DNA from: Amycolatopsis sp. FDAARGOS 1241
Lineage (GTDB): Bacteria > Actinomycetota > Actinomycetes > Mycobacteriales > Pseudonocardiaceae
Reading direction: 5' to 3'
DNA length: 64,000 nt
Assembly (NCBI RefSeq): GCF_016889705.1
Contig: NZ_CP069526.1
Location: forward strand, 7,327,001 to 7,391,000
Numbering within the stretch: the first letter of the stretch is position 1; every line of letters starts with the position of its first letter. Positions 30,033-39,192 of the stretch are shown here, in pieces. Below the pieces are notes generated by a model. It was not told the origin of the DNA, made no database searches, and worked only from the letters and a program-made list of their open reading frames with translations. The translations under genes and the position numbers were made by a program.

Positions 30033-31289
30033 GTGCACGACATCGACACGGTGAACGCGGACCTGGTGGAACAAGCGGCCGAGCGGTTGGCGGGCGTGAT
30101 TTCCCGGACGCCACTCGAGCCGAACGCACGGCTGTCGGCCAAGGTGGACGCCCGGGTGTGGCTCAAGCGGGAGGACCAGCAGACGGTCCGCTCGTACAAG
30201 ATCCGCGGCGCGTACAACTTCATCGTGCAGCTGGACGAGCCCACGAGGGCCCGCGGGGTCGTGTGCGCGAGCGCCGGCAACCACGCGCAGGGTGTCGCGT
30301 ACGCGTGCCGGCGGCTGGGCGCCAACGGGCGCGTCTACGTGCCGGGCACGACGCCGCGGCAGAAGCGCGAGCGGATCGCCACGCTGGGCGGCGCGCACAT
30401 CGAGGTGATCGTCGTCGGGGAAACCTACGAGGACGCCTTCGCCGCCGCGAACGAGGACGCGCAGCGCACGGGCGCGACCCTGGTGCCCGCGTTCGACGAC
30501 CCCCGCACGGTCGCCGGTCAGGGCACGGTGGCGCTGGAGGTCGTGGAGCAGCTCGGTTTCGTGCCGGACGTGCTCGTGGTCCCGGTCGGCGGTGGTGGCC
30601 TGCTGGCCGGCATCGCGACGTGGGTGCGCGAGCGCCACCCGGACGTCCGCGTCGTCGGCGTCGAGCCGGAGGGCGCGATGTGCATGGCCGCCGCGGTGAA
30701 GGCCGGGGAGCCCGTGCAGATCGATTCGGTGGACCCGTTCGTCGACGGCGCCGCCGTGCGCGAGGCCGGCGCCGTGACCTACCCGCTCGTGCGCGACAGC
30801 GGCGCGGAACTCACGTCGGTGGCCGAAGGCGCCGTCTGCACCGAGATGCTCGCGATGTACCAGTCCGACGGCATCATCGCCGAACCCGCGGGCGCGCTGG
30901 CCGCCGCCGCGCTCGGCACGACCGCCCTCGTGGAACCCGGCCAGACCGTGGTCTGCATCGTCTCGGGCGGCAACAACGACGTCAGCCGCTACAGCGAGAT
31001 CCTCGAGCGCTCCCTCATCCACGAAGGCCTGCGCCACTACTTCCTCGTCAACTTCCCCCAGGAACCCGGCGCCCTGCGCCGCTTCCTCGACGAGATCCTC
31101 GGCCCGGAAGACGACGTCACGCGCTTCGAATACGTGAAGCGCAACAACCGCGAACTGGGCCCCGCGCTGATCGGCATCGAGATCACGCGACCGGCCGAGC
31201 TGCCGGGCCTGCTCGCGCGGCTGGCGGCGAGTCCGCTGCAGGTCGAGCGGGTGGAAGCGGGGAGCCCGCTGTTCCACTTCCTGCTCTGA
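30033..31289 (+). CDS. ilvA: threonine ammonia-lyase (threonine dehydratase)
   Basis: 418 residues. The PLP lysine is K56 in RSYKIRGAYNF and the phosphate loop GGGGLLAG is present. A C-terminal ACT-like regulatory region (HYFLVNFPQEPGALRRFLDEILG) suggests allosteric control by isoleucine. It converts threonine to 2-oxobutanoate. A TACATT hexamer (30020-30025) lies 8 bp before the GTG, consistent with a leaderless start. Confidence 0.93.
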   Translation: MHDIDTVNADLVEQAAERLAGVISRTPLEPNARLSAKVDARVWLKREDQQTVRSYKIRGAYNFIVQLDEPTRARGVVCASAGNHAQGVAYACRRLGANGRVYVPGTTPRQKRERIATLGGAHIEVIVVGETYEDAFAAANEDAQRTGATLVPAFDDPRTVAGQGTVALEVVEQLGFVPDVLVVPVGGGGLLAGIATWVRERHPDVRVVGVEPEGAMCMAAAVKAGEPVQIDSVDPFVDGAAVREAGAVTYPLVRDSGAELTSVAEGAVCTEMLAMYQSDGIIAEPAGALAAAALGTTALVEPGQTVVCIVSGGNNDVSRYSEILERSLIHEGLRHYFLVNFPQEPGALRRFLDEILGPEDDVTRFEYVKRNNRELGPALIGIEITRPAELPGLLARLAASPLQVERVEAGSPLFHFLL

Positions 31290-31304
31290 CCTCAGAGCGC
31301 GGGC

Positions 31305-31646
31305 TCAGAGTTCCGCGCTGCCCTCGCGGTAGATCTTCGCCGAGGCGATGCGGCCGTCGCGCAGCCGGTAGAAGGCGGCGATCGCGAACGTGCGGTCCTC
31401 GCCCTCGTGCGTGAGACGTTCGGTCAGCTCGGCCGCCACCACGTCGCCGTCGGCGACCACGGTGTCGATCGTGAGCGTCGGGAGCAGCCGCGTCACGGCG
31501 CTTTCGAACAGCTCCCGCAGCCCGGCGCGGCCGCGGGCCACGGTGGTGCCCGTGATCCAGCCGGCGTCGTCGGTGAAACCGGCGAGCAGCGCCTCGACGT
31601 CCCGGTCGTTGAACGCGGCCACATGCCGCCGCAGCAGGTCGCTCAT
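31305..31646 (-). CDS. SnoaL-like (NTF2-fold) nuclear transport factor 2 family protein
   Basis: 113 residues from ATG 31646. The fold signature HVAAFNDRDVEALLAGFTDDAGW...GLRELFES...FYRLRDGRIASAKIY is clear. Such proteins include polyketide cyclases, isomerases and many of unknown role. It follows the secreted hydrolase gene (38 bp) on the same strand. Confidence 0.82.
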   Translation of the reverse strand: MSDLLRRHVAAFNDRDVEALLAGFTDDAGWITGTTVARGRAGLRELFESAVTRLLPTLTIDTVVADGDVVAAELTERLTHEGEDRTFAIAAFYRLRDGRIASAKIYREGSAEL

Positions 31647-31684
31647 GCATTGACCGCAGCTGCGGCGGCACGTGGCTTTTCGCG

Positions 31685-33136
31685 TTACGGCTGCGGGGCC
31701 GGGATCGGGTCGCCCGGGCACGACTGCGTGGCGGGCTTGCCCGTGTCGAAGAAGGTGACCGCCGCGGAGGCGCAGGGCAGGCTCGACAACGAGCCGTGGG
31801 CGTCGTCTTCGACAGTGAGCAGCGAGCCGCCGATCTGACGCTGCATGGCGAACGCCCAGCCGATGGGCGTGACCGGCTCGTAGGTGTGGCCGACGAGCTG
31901 CAGCGGGCTCTTGCCGGGCGTGAAGTGCCACTGCGTGGCGGGCACGGGCCAGCCGACGCACAGCTGCTCATAGATGCCGAACCCGCCGGTCTCGGGATTG
32001 GCCTTCAGCCGGTCGAGGCGGTCCTGCCACACCGTGTCGAAGTCGCGCGGGCTCGGGGATTCGTTGCACAGCAAGGCGTTCTGCTGGAAGGAATTGCCGC
32101 CGGTGCGTTCGGTGTCCCAGCCGAAGCCGGACGACGCCGCGGCGGGCCGCGAACCGGGGGCGCCGCCGGCGCGGATCGACGTCAGCTGCCCGGCCGCCTC
32201 GACCCACTGGCGGCGTGGATAAGCGAAGAGCTGGTTGACCGTGTCGCCGTTCACCGGTGAGCCGTCCGGACCCGGGCGCGGGTGGCCGGCGAGCTGGTCT
32301 CGCAGAGCGAGCAAGGCCTTCTCGACCTGGGGTTCCGTGGTGCCGAAGTGGTACGCCGAGTCGTAGCGGGCGAGCCAGGCGGCGAACTCGCGGAAGGTGT
32401 TCTCCCCCGCCTCGGCCTGGCCGTCGTCCATCGTCTTGACGCTCAGCTCCGGTGGCATCACGGAGTCCAGCAGCATCTTGTCGACGTGGCTGTCGAAGAG
32501 CGTCCGGTACTCGGCGCCGAGCGCCGTGCCCCAGGAAACGCCGTAGTAGCCGATCTTGTCCTCGCCCAGCGCCTCGCGGATGCGGTCGACGTCGCGGGCG
32601 ATGTTCGGTGTGGTGAACGACTTCACCAGTGCCGGGTCCTTCGCGAAGCACGCCGCGTTGGCCGCTGCCCGGTGCTCGGCGGCGAACCGCGCCTGGTCCT
32701 TTTCGGACAGTGCGGGATCCGGCTGGGCGTCGTCCTCGTCGCACGCCAGGCTCGCGCTGTAGTCGACGCCGCGCGGGTCGAAGCCGATGAGGTCGTGGTG
32801 CTCCAGCAGGCCCGACGCCTTGCTCCCGGCGATGGTCAGCGGCATCTTCATCCCGGACTGGCCCGGGCCGCCCGGGTTGAACACGATCGAGCCCGTGCGC
32901 TCACCGGTCGCGCGGATGCGGCTCACGGCGATGTCGATCGTGCGGCCACCGGGGGCGGCGTAGTCGAGCGGCACGGGCACCAGCGCGCACTCCGTGCGCT
33001 GGTCGTCGGGGTCCCAGCCCTTCGCGATCGACGCGCAGGGTTTCCAGTCCAGGCCTTGAGCGGACGCCAGTGCGGGCAGGAGGGGGACCATCGCCACGGC
33101 CGCGACGACCGGGACGAGCAAGCGGATCTTCGGCAT
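31685..33136 (-). CDS. secreted alpha/beta hydrolase, tripeptidyl-aminopeptidase-like (S33)
   Basis: About 483 residues. A signal peptide MPKIRLLVPVVAAVAM...ALASA-Q is cleaved near residue 26. The oxyanion region is FNPGGPGQSG and the nucleophile is S201 in GVSWGT. The TAP-type C-terminal domain carries GHTYEPVTP, where the family normally has DPVTP, and a histidine in DDAHGS. It probably releases peptides or acts on esters outside the cell. ATG 33148 is an equally possible start. Confidence 0.85.
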   Translation of the reverse strand: MPKIRLLVPVVAAVAMVPLLPALASAQGLDWKPCASIAKGWDPDDQRTECALVPVPLDYAAPGGRTIDIAVSRIRATGERTGSIVFNPGGPGQSGMKMPLTIAGSKASGLLEHHDLIGFDPRGVDYSASLACDEDDAQPDPALSEKDQARFAAEHRAAANAACFAKDPALVKSFTTPNIARDVDRIREALGEDKIGYYGVSWGTALGAEYRTLFDSHVDKMLLDSVMPPELSVKTMDDGQAEAGENTFREFAAWLARYDSAYHFGTTEPQVEKALLALRDQLAGHPRPGPDGSPVNGDTVNQLFAYPRRQWVEAAGQLTSIRAGGAPGSRPAAASSGFGWDTERTGGNSFQQNALLCNESPSPRDFDTVWQDRLDRLKANPETGGFGIYEQLCVGWPVPATQWHFTPGKSPLQLVGHTYEPVTPIGWAFAMQRQIGGSLLTVEDDAHGSLSSLPCASAAVTFFDTGKPATQSCPGDPIPAPQP

Positions 33137-33281
33137 GCCGATGATCATGGGCGAGGGGCCCAGGCGCCCGGATCGGCCGATCGGCCGAGGTGCACCGCCG
33201 AACAGCCGAACCGGCGGTCCGACGGTCCGACGGTCCGAAATGGACACAGTAGGCGCTGTGGACGCCGCGTACACCGTGGTT

Positions 33282-34001
33282 TCAGACCTGGTCGGACAGC
33301 CCGACGAACATCGTCCGGTGCAGTTCCCCCACGTGGGCGCGGGTCACGCGCGCCGCCTCGTCCGGATCGCGCGCGGCGATCGCGCGGACGAGCACCTCGT
33401 GCTCCCGGTTGGACGCCCGCAGCGCCGACAGCCGGTACGGCAGGTAGAAGCGGTACAGCTCGTGCAGCACTCCCGAGTACTGCTTCACCGCGGCCGCCGG
33501 TGCGCCCGACGCCGCCACGGTCAGGTGGAACTCGGCGTCGAGGTCGTGGAACTCGGCCCAGCCGGTGGCGGCGTCCATACGCCGGACGAGATCGCGCAGC
33601 TTCTCGACGTCCTCGTCGGAGCGCCGCAGCGCCACGAGTTGCGCCAGCCCCGCTTCGATCACCAGCCGGTGGTCGATCAGGTCGCGCACCTCCGCCGACG
33701 ACTCGCGGTACGCGCCCACCTCCCCGACCCGGCCCGCCGGCGCGTCGAGGGCCACGTGCGTGCCACCGGTGCGGCCTCGGCGCCGGACCAGCACGCCGTC
33801 TTCGCACAGCGACACCAGCGCCCGGCGCACGGTGATGTCACCGACGCCGAGCGCGCTCGCGATCTCGCCGTTGGGCGGCAGCCGCTCCCCCGGCGCGAGC
33901 AGGCCCAGCTCGATCGCCAGCGCGATGCGGGCGCGCACGGTGTCGAGCGCCGACAGGCGCCGGATGCCCGTCAGCGCGGGTGAAGCCAGGTCCGCAGCCA
34001 T
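33282..34001 (-). CDS. GntR/FCD family regulator
   Basis: 239 residues. The winged helix is RIALAIELGLLAPGERLPPNGEIASALGVGDITVRRALVSLCEDGVLVRR, followed by an all-helical FCD domain with metal-type histidines (FHDLDAEFHLTVAASG, NREHEVLVRAI, HVGELHRTMF). It is divergent from the nitrilase-permease operon and probably controls it. A TTG at 34019 would add six residues. Confidence 0.88.
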   Translation of the reverse strand: MAADLASPALTGIRRLSALDTVRARIALAIELGLLAPGERLPPNGEIASALGVGDITVRRALVSLCEDGVLVRRRGRTGGTHVALDAPAGRVGEVGAYRESSAEVRDLIDHRLVIEAGLAQLVALRRSDEDVEKLRDLVRRMDAATGWAEFHDLDAEFHLTVAASGAPAAAVKQYSGVLHELYRFYLPYRLSALRASNREHEVLVRAIAARDPDEAARVTRAHVGELHRTMFVGLSDQV

Positions 34002-34037
34002 GCCGCGAACGATACCCAAGAAAACATCTCAAAGTGA

Positions 34038-34055
34038 ACACTATTGTTTAAGTGT
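34038..34055. promoter_or_regulatory. GntR operator candidate
   Basis: ACACT-N8-AGTGT lies 24 bp upstream of the nitrilase ATG in an AT-rich patch that also holds TATTGT, a possible -10. Its place between the divergent regulator and operon supports an operator role. Confidence 0.5.
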
Positions 34056-34079
34056 GCAAGATGGACTATTTTTCGGCTC

Positions 34080-34961
34080 ATGCCCCGCCCCTTGCCGATC
34101 GCGCTGGCACAGCTGCCACCGCGCCCGTACACCGATGGCATCGCGACGTTCGCGGACCAGGTCGGGACCGTGCTGGCCGAGCACCCCGGAACCCGGCTCG
34201 TCGCCTTCCCCGAGCTGCACCTGTGCGGCGTCGAAGGCACTGTCGCCGAACGCACCGAGCAGCTCAACGCGGCCGCGCAGCCCCTCGCCGGGCCCCGGAC
34301 CCGCGAGCTGGCCCAGCTGGCCGGCGACCTCGGCGTCTGGCTGTCCCCCGGCAGCGTCTGCGAACGCGGCGAACACGGTGAGCTCTTCAACACGGCCCTC
34401 GTCTTCTCGCCCGGAGGCGAGCTGGCCGGCAGCTACCGCAAGGTGTTCCCGTGGCGGCCGTACGAGCCCTACGACCCGGGTGACCGCTTCGTCGTCGCCG
34501 ACCTCGCCGGCGTGGGCCGGCTCGGCTTCTCGATCTGCTACGACGCCTGGTTCCCCGAGGTCACGCGCCACCTCGCGTGGCTCGGCGCGGAGCTCGTGCT
34601 GAACCCGGTGCAGACCACCACGCCCGACCGCGCGCAGGAGCTCGTGCTCGCGCGCGCCAACGCGATCACCAACCAGGTTTTCATCGCGAGCGTGAATACC
34701 GCCGGTCCGCTGGGGGTAGGTGACAGCGTCCTGGTCGACCCCGAGGGCGCCGTGCTCGACGAGTTGCCGGGTGCCGAGTCCGGCGTGCTCGCCCGCACGA
34801 TCGACCTGGACGAGGTCGCCCGCGTCCGCCGGGAAGGCACCGCCGGAGTGAACCGGATGTGGGACCAGTTCACACCCGCCGACCACCCCCTGGAACTCCC
34901 GCTCTACCAAGGCCGGATCGAGCCCGACCGGTGGCGTCCGCGAGAAGAAGGAGCCCGATGA
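34080..34961 (+). CDS. nitrilase-superfamily amidohydrolase
   Basis: 293 residues. The Glu-Lys-Cys triad is E45 (AFPELHLCG), K121 (YRKVFPWRP) and C153 (SICYDAWFPE). The superfamily hydrolyses C-N bonds, mostly amides and N-carbamoyl compounds. The next gene, an amino-acid/polyamine permease, overlaps by ATGA, so the substrate is likely imported by it. The protein could be an aliphatic amidase or N-carbamoylputrescine-amidase-like enzyme; sequence alone does not decide. Confidence 0.88.
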   Translation: MPRPLPIALAQLPPRPYTDGIATFADQVGTVLAEHPGTRLVAFPELHLCGVEGTVAERTEQLNAAAQPLAGPRTRELAQLAGDLGVWLSPGSVCERGEHGELFNTALVFSPGGELAGSYRKVFPWRPYEPYDPGDRFVVADLAGVGRLGFSICYDAWFPEVTRHLAWLGAELVLNPVQTTTPDRAQELVLARANAITNQVFIASVNTAGPLGVGDSVLVDPEGAVLDELPGAESGVLARTIDLDEVARVRREGTAGVNRMWDQFTPADHPLELPLYQGRIEPDRWRPREEGAR

Positions 34962-36292
34962 GCACGACGAAGGCGACCCCCGGAGCCCGGCTCGACCGGC
35001 AGCTCGGCCTGTCCGGCGTGCTGCTGTTCGGCATCGCGTACATGGCGCCGCTGATCGTGCTGGGCACGTTCGGCGTCGTGGCGACGACCACCGAGGGCAC
35101 GGTGCCCTCGGCCTACGTCGTCGCGCTCGTCGCGATGCTGTTCACCGCGGCCAGCTACGGCAAGATGGCCGCGACGCACCCCGTCGCCGGCTCGGCTTAC
35201 ACCTACGTGCGCAAGGCCGTCGACTCCCGCGTCGGCTTCCTCGTCGGCTGGGCCGTGCTGCTCGACTACTTCTTCCTGCCGATGGTGATCTGGCTGATCG
35301 GCGGCGCGTACCTGTCGGCGCAGTTCCCGGACGTGCCGAGCTGGCTGTGGCTCATCGCGTTCATCGCGATCACGACGGTGCTCAACGTGCTGGGCATCAA
35401 GATCGCGGAGAAGGCCAACTTCATCTTGATGGCGTTCCAGGTGCTGGTGATCGCGTTCTTCATCGTGCTGTCGCTCAAGCAGGTGCTGTCCGACGGGCAC
35501 TCGCTCGCGAGCGGGGATCCGTTCTTCCACCCGGGCAGCACGTTCGGCACGATCTCGGGCGGCGCCGCGCTGGCCACGTACTCGTTCCTGGGCTTCGACG
35601 CCGTCACGACGCTGACCGAGGAAGCCGTGGAGCCCAAGCGGACGATCCCGCGCGCGATCCTGCTGACGGCGCTCATCGGCGGTGGCGTGTTCATCGTGCT
35701 GGCGTACGTGACGCAGCTGGTGCACCCGGGTTCCTCGTTCGCCGACGAATCGTCGGCGGCGTTCGAGATCGCCGGGCACATCGGCGGCAACGCGTTCGCC
35801 GCGTTCTTCCTCGCGGGCCTGGTGGTCGCGCAGTTCGCGTCAGGCATCGCAGCGCAGGCCAGCGCTTCGCGCCTGATGTTCGCGATGGGCCGCGACGGCG
35901 TGCTGCCGCGGATCTTCGGGCGGCTGCAGCCGAAGCTGCACACGCCGGCGTTCGCGATCGGGCTGACCGGGCTCGTCGGGCTCATCGCGCTGGCGCTGGA
36001 CGTGACCACGTCGACGTCGTTCATCAACTTCGGCGCGTTCACGGCGTTCACGATGGTCAACGTCAGCGTGATCGCCACGTGGCTGCGGACGCGGCACGAG
36101 ACCAAGCACAACGTGCTGACGTGGCTGGTCGCGCCGGTGATCGGCGCGGTGATCGACCTGTGGCTGCTGGTGAACCTCGACGGGCTCGCGCTGACGTTCG
36201 GCCTGGTGTGGCTCGGGATCGGGATCGCCTACCTGGTCGTGCTCACGCGCGGGTTCCGGCGGCCGCCGCCGGAGATGACCTTCGAGGAGTGA
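34958..36292 (+). CDS. APC family amino-acid/polyamine permease
   Basis: 444 residues with about 12 hydrophobic segments. The family motif GLSGVLLFGIAYMAPLIVLGTFG opens TM1, and SFLGFDAVTTLTEEAVEPKRTIPRAI is the TM6-7 consensus. It resembles PuuP- and YjeM-like importers. It is coupled to the nitrilase by a 4-nt overlap and GAAGGAG upstream. It is likely to import the nitrilase substrate. Confidence 0.9.
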   Translation: MSTTKATPGARLDRQLGLSGVLLFGIAYMAPLIVLGTFGVVATTTEGTVPSAYVVALVAMLFTAASYGKMAATHPVAGSAYTYVRKAVDSRVGFLVGWAVLLDYFFLPMVIWLIGGAYLSAQFPDVPSWLWLIAFIAITTVLNVLGIKIAEKANFILMAFQVLVIAFFIVLSLKQVLSDGHSLASGDPFFHPGSTFGTISGGAALATYSFLGFDAVTTLTEEAVEPKRTIPRAILLTALIGGGVFIVLAYVTQLVHPGSSFADESSAAFEIAGHIGGNAFAAFFLAGLVVAQFASGIAAQASASRLMFAMGRDGVLPRIFGRLQPKLHTPAFAIGLTGLVGLIALALDVTTSTSFINFGAFTAFTMVNVSVIATWLRTRHETKHNVLTWLVAPVIGAVIDLWLLVNLDGLALTFGLVWLGIGIAYLVVLTRGFRRPPPEMTFEE

Positions 36293-36305
36293 GCCGTCAG
36301 CCCCG

Positions 36306-37061
36306 TCAGCCTTCGCCGAGGGTCTTCTGCAGGGCCTTGTTCGCCTTGCGGGCCATGTCGGCGACGGCTTCGCGGCGGGCGGCGTCGGCGGCGTAGTCGT
36401 CCTTGCGGTTGCGGACGACGCGCGCCGGCGAGCCCACCGCGATGGAGTACTCCGGGATGTCGCCGCGGACCACGGCGTGGGCGCCGAGCACGCAGCCGCG
36501 GCCGATGCGCGTGCCCTTGAGAACGCTGACTTTCGTGCCCAGCCACGTGTCAGGGCCGATGCGCACCGGTGCCTTCACGATGCCCTGGTCCTTGATGGGC
36601 ACGTGGATGTCGGACATCACGTGGTCGAAGTCGCAGACGTAGACCCAGTCGGCGACGAGCGTGGCGGCGCCGAGCTCGATGTCGAGGTAGCAGTTGATCA
36701 CGTTCTGCCGCCCGAACACGGACTTGTCGCCGATGCGCAGGGACCCTTCGTGGCAGCGGATCGCGTTGCCGTCGCCGATGTGGACCCAGCGGCCGATCTC
36801 GAGCCTGCCGTAGCCGGGACGGCAGTGGATCTCGACGTCCTTCCCGAGGAACACCATGCCGCGCAAGATGATGTGCGGGTTGGCGAGGCGAAATTTCAGC
36901 AGGCGGTAGTAGCGTACGAGGTACCACGGCGTGTACGCGCGGTTGCGCAGCACCCAGCGCAGTGAGTCGGCCGTCAGGAACTTCGCCTGCTGCGGGTCGC
37001 GCCGGGCCCGCCGCCAAGCGCGCACGCGGGACAAGGCGGGCGCACCCCACATCGACGTCAT
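36306..37061 (-). CDS. left-handed beta-helix acyltransferase (LbH/hexapeptide)
   Basis: 251 residues. Hexapeptide repeats run from about residue 85 to 210 (MVFLGKDVEIHCRPGYGRLEIGRWVHIGDG..., KGTRIGRGCVLGAHAVVRGDIPEYSIAVGSPARVVRNRKDDY), giving the trimeric prism fold. The C-terminal cap is typical of sugar O-acetyltransferases. A role on cell-wall or exopolysaccharide sugars is an inference. ATG 37061 (MTSMWG) is preferred over 37103. Confidence 0.85.
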   Translation of the reverse strand: MTSMWGAPALSRVRAWRRARRDPQQAKFLTADSLRWVLRNRAYTPWYLVRYYRLLKFRLANPHIILRGMVFLGKDVEIHCRPGYGRLEIGRWVHIGDGNAIRCHEGSLRIGDKSVFGRQNVINCYLDIELGAATLVADWVYVCDFDHVMSDIHVPIKDQGIVKAPVRIGPDTWLGTKVSVLKGTRIGRGCVLGAHAVVRGDIPEYSIAVGSPARVVRNRKDDYAADAARREAVADMARKANKALQKTLGEG

Positions 37062-37114
37062 GCCGTTGACCGTAACCTGTGGGAGGACGCCCGCCACAGG
37101 CAAGGGGAGCAGGG

Positions 37115-38065
37115 ATGGGGACCAAGCTGATCATCGACACCGACCCGGGTGTCGACGACGCTTTCGCGATTTCGCTGGCCGCGGTGTCGCCGGACGTCGA
37201 GCTGCTGGGGGTGACGACGGTCTTCGGCAACGTGCCGCTGACCAGCACGACCGCCAACGCGCGGCGGCTGCTGCAGCTGTGCGACCGCCCCGACGTACCG
37301 GTCGCCGCCGGTGCGGCGCGGCCGCTGGTCCACGCCAACGACCGCGGCTCCCGCACCGTCCACGGCACCGACGGCCTCTCCGGCCGCGCCGGCACGCTGC
37401 CCGCCGCGACGCGTCCGCTCGAGTCGCTCGACGCCGTGGGGCTGATGGTCTCACTGCTGGAAGCGGCGGACGAGCCGGTGACCATCGCGCCGATCGGCCC
37501 GCTCACCAACATCGCCGCACTGCTCGCGGCGCACCCGGGCGTGCGCTCGAAGATCGCCCGCATCGTGCTGATGGGCGGTGCGATCATGCGCGGCAACACC
37601 ACGGCCGCCGCGGAGTTCAACGTCTGGGCCGACCCCGAGGCCGCGCACCGCGTGCTCGCCGAGGAGGACCTCCCGACGGTGGTGGTCCCGCTCGACCTCA
37701 CGCACCGCTGCGCCGTGGACAGCGCATGGCTGGCGAAGCTCGCCGCGTCGGGCCCGCTGGGCCACACGCTCGAAGGGTTGACCCCCGCCTACGTCGCCCA
37801 CTACCGCCAGGTTCTCGGCTTCGAAGGCATGGTGATGCACGACGCGGTGGCCGTCGCGGAAGCGATCAGCCCCGGGCTCCTGCGGACCGAGACGTACCCG
37901 GTCACGGTGGACACCACCTCGGGTCCGGCGCGCGGGATGACCGTCGTGGACCGCCGCGCCGTCCCGGCGCACGCCGTGGGCCGGCCGGTCGAGATCGCCA
38001 CGGACACCGACCTCGACGGCTTGCGCGAGTTCGTCCTCTCGAGACTCGCCGGGGGTCCGCGATGA
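37115..38065 (+). CDS. nucleoside hydrolase (inosine-uridine preferring type)
   Basis: 316 residues. The calcium-binding signature DTDPGVDDAF is at residues 8-17. VTIAPIGPLTNIAALL and the C-terminal MVMHDAVAVA region (fourth Asp) are present. It splits the N-glycosidic bond of ribonucleosides. AGGGG/GCAGGG precede the ATG. The stop overlaps the start of a cell-wall hydrolase gene, an unusual partner. Confidence 0.9.
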   Translation: MGTKLIIDTDPGVDDAFAISLAAVSPDVELLGVTTVFGNVPLTSTTANARRLLQLCDRPDVPVAAGAARPLVHANDRGSRTVHGTDGLSGRAGTLPAATRPLESLDAVGLMVSLLEAADEPVTIAPIGPLTNIAALLAAHPGVRSKIARIVLMGGAIMRGNTTAAAEFNVWADPEAAHRVLAEEDLPTVVVPLDLTHRCAVDSAWLAKLAASGPLGHTLEGLTPAYVAHYRQVLGFEGMVMHDAVAVAEAISPGLLRTETYPVTVDTTSGPARGMTVVDRRAVPAHAVGRPVEIATDTDLDGLREFVLSRLAGGPR

Positions 38066-39192
38066 CGGAGCCAGGCCTCGATTCCGAGCAGCCACCGAGA
38101 AAGCCGCGCCGGCGGCGGGCTCTCGTCGTCACCGCGGCGGTGGTCGTGGCCGTCGCGGCGCTGATCATGGCCGTGCAGGTCGCGCCGGGCGCGCAGCAGC
38201 CCGTGAACACCGCGGCGACGCCACAGCCGACGCCGGCCGGCACTGCTTCGCCGGTGCCGGCGCCGTCGACGCAGCCGAACGTGCCGCAGCCGAGCGAGTT
38301 CGACGCGTGGGCCTCGAAGACGAGCCAGTGGCTGGACATCCCGCTGCGGGCGATGACGGGGTACGCGAAGGCCACCGTCACGCTCACGAAGGAGCAGCCC
38401 GGGTGCCACCTGTCGTGGGTGACGCTGGCGGCGATCGGCAAGATCGCGAGCAACCACGGGCGCGCCCACGGCGACCACGTCGGTGACGACGGCGCGATGA
38501 CCAAGCCGCTGGGCACCGTCGAGGTCCGCGACTTCTACCACCACGTGGTCTCGACGGCGAACGCGTCGGGCCCGATGCAGCTGTCGCCGGCCGTGTGGGC
38601 CAAGTGGCAGCGCAGCGCGTCGGGTGGCAAACCGGATCCGCAGAACGTCGACGACGCCGCGCTCACCGCGGGCCGCGCGTTGTGCGCGGGCGGGCGCGAC
38701 CTGGCGACGGATTGGTGGAACGGCGTCGCCTCGCTGCAGGGCGCACCGGTTTCACTGCACCGGATCCTGGCGACGGTGAACGTCTACGGCACCGTCGGGC
38801 AGAGCAGCGGCGCACCGAACCCGGCCGTGCTCAGCGCGGTCGACTTCGCGATCGACCAGATCGGCCTCCCGTACGTGTGGGGCGGCAACGGCAGCGGCGA
38901 CCCCGACCCGGGCTTCGACTGCTCCGGCCTCACGACCGCCGCGTACGGCAGCGCGGGCGTGAAGCTCACGCGCACGGCCGACACGCAGTTCCGCAGCGTC
39001 CAGCACGTGACCGAACCGCAGCTCGGCGACCTGATCTTCTTCGGCGCGCCCGCCACGAAGATCCACCACGTCGGCCTGTACATCGGCAACCAGCAGATGA
39101 TCGACGCGCCGCAGACGGGCCAGGCCGTGCAAGTCCACCCGTACCGCAGACCCGGCGACGACTACGCGGGCGCCGGGCGGCCGACCGCCTGA
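38062..39192 (+). CDS. membrane-anchored NlpC/P60 protein with degenerate transglycosylase-like domain
   Basis: 376 residues. A cytoplasmic basic tail and one membrane helix (about 20-40) lead to a Pro/Thr-rich linker. A lytic-transglycosylase-like domain follows (LSWVTLAAIGKIASNHGR, GPMQLSPAVWAKW), then an NlpC/P60 domain with C287 (GFDCSGL) and a histidine in HHVGLYIG. In the transglycosylase region the expected catalytic glutamate near residue 129 is alanine, so only the endopeptidase half should be active. It is coupled by ATGA to the nucleoside hydrolase. Confidence 0.88.
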   Translation: MTEPGLDSEQPPRKPRRRRALVVTAAVVVAVAALIMAVQVAPGAQQPVNTAATPQPTPAGTASPVPAPSTQPNVPQPSEFDAWASKTSQWLDIPLRAMTGYAKATVTLTKEQPGCHLSWVTLAAIGKIASNHGRAHGDHVGDDGAMTKPLGTVEVRDFYHHVVSTANASGPMQLSPAVWAKWQRSASGGKPDPQNVDDAALTAGRALCAGGRDLATDWWNGVASLQGAPVSLHRILATVNVYGTVGQSSGAPNPAVLSAVDFAIDQIGLPYVWGGNGSGDPDPGFDCSGLTTAAYGSAGVKLTRTADTQFRSVQHVTEPQLGDLIFFGAPATKIHHVGLYIGNQQMIDAPQTGQAVQVHPYRRPGDDYAGAGRPTA

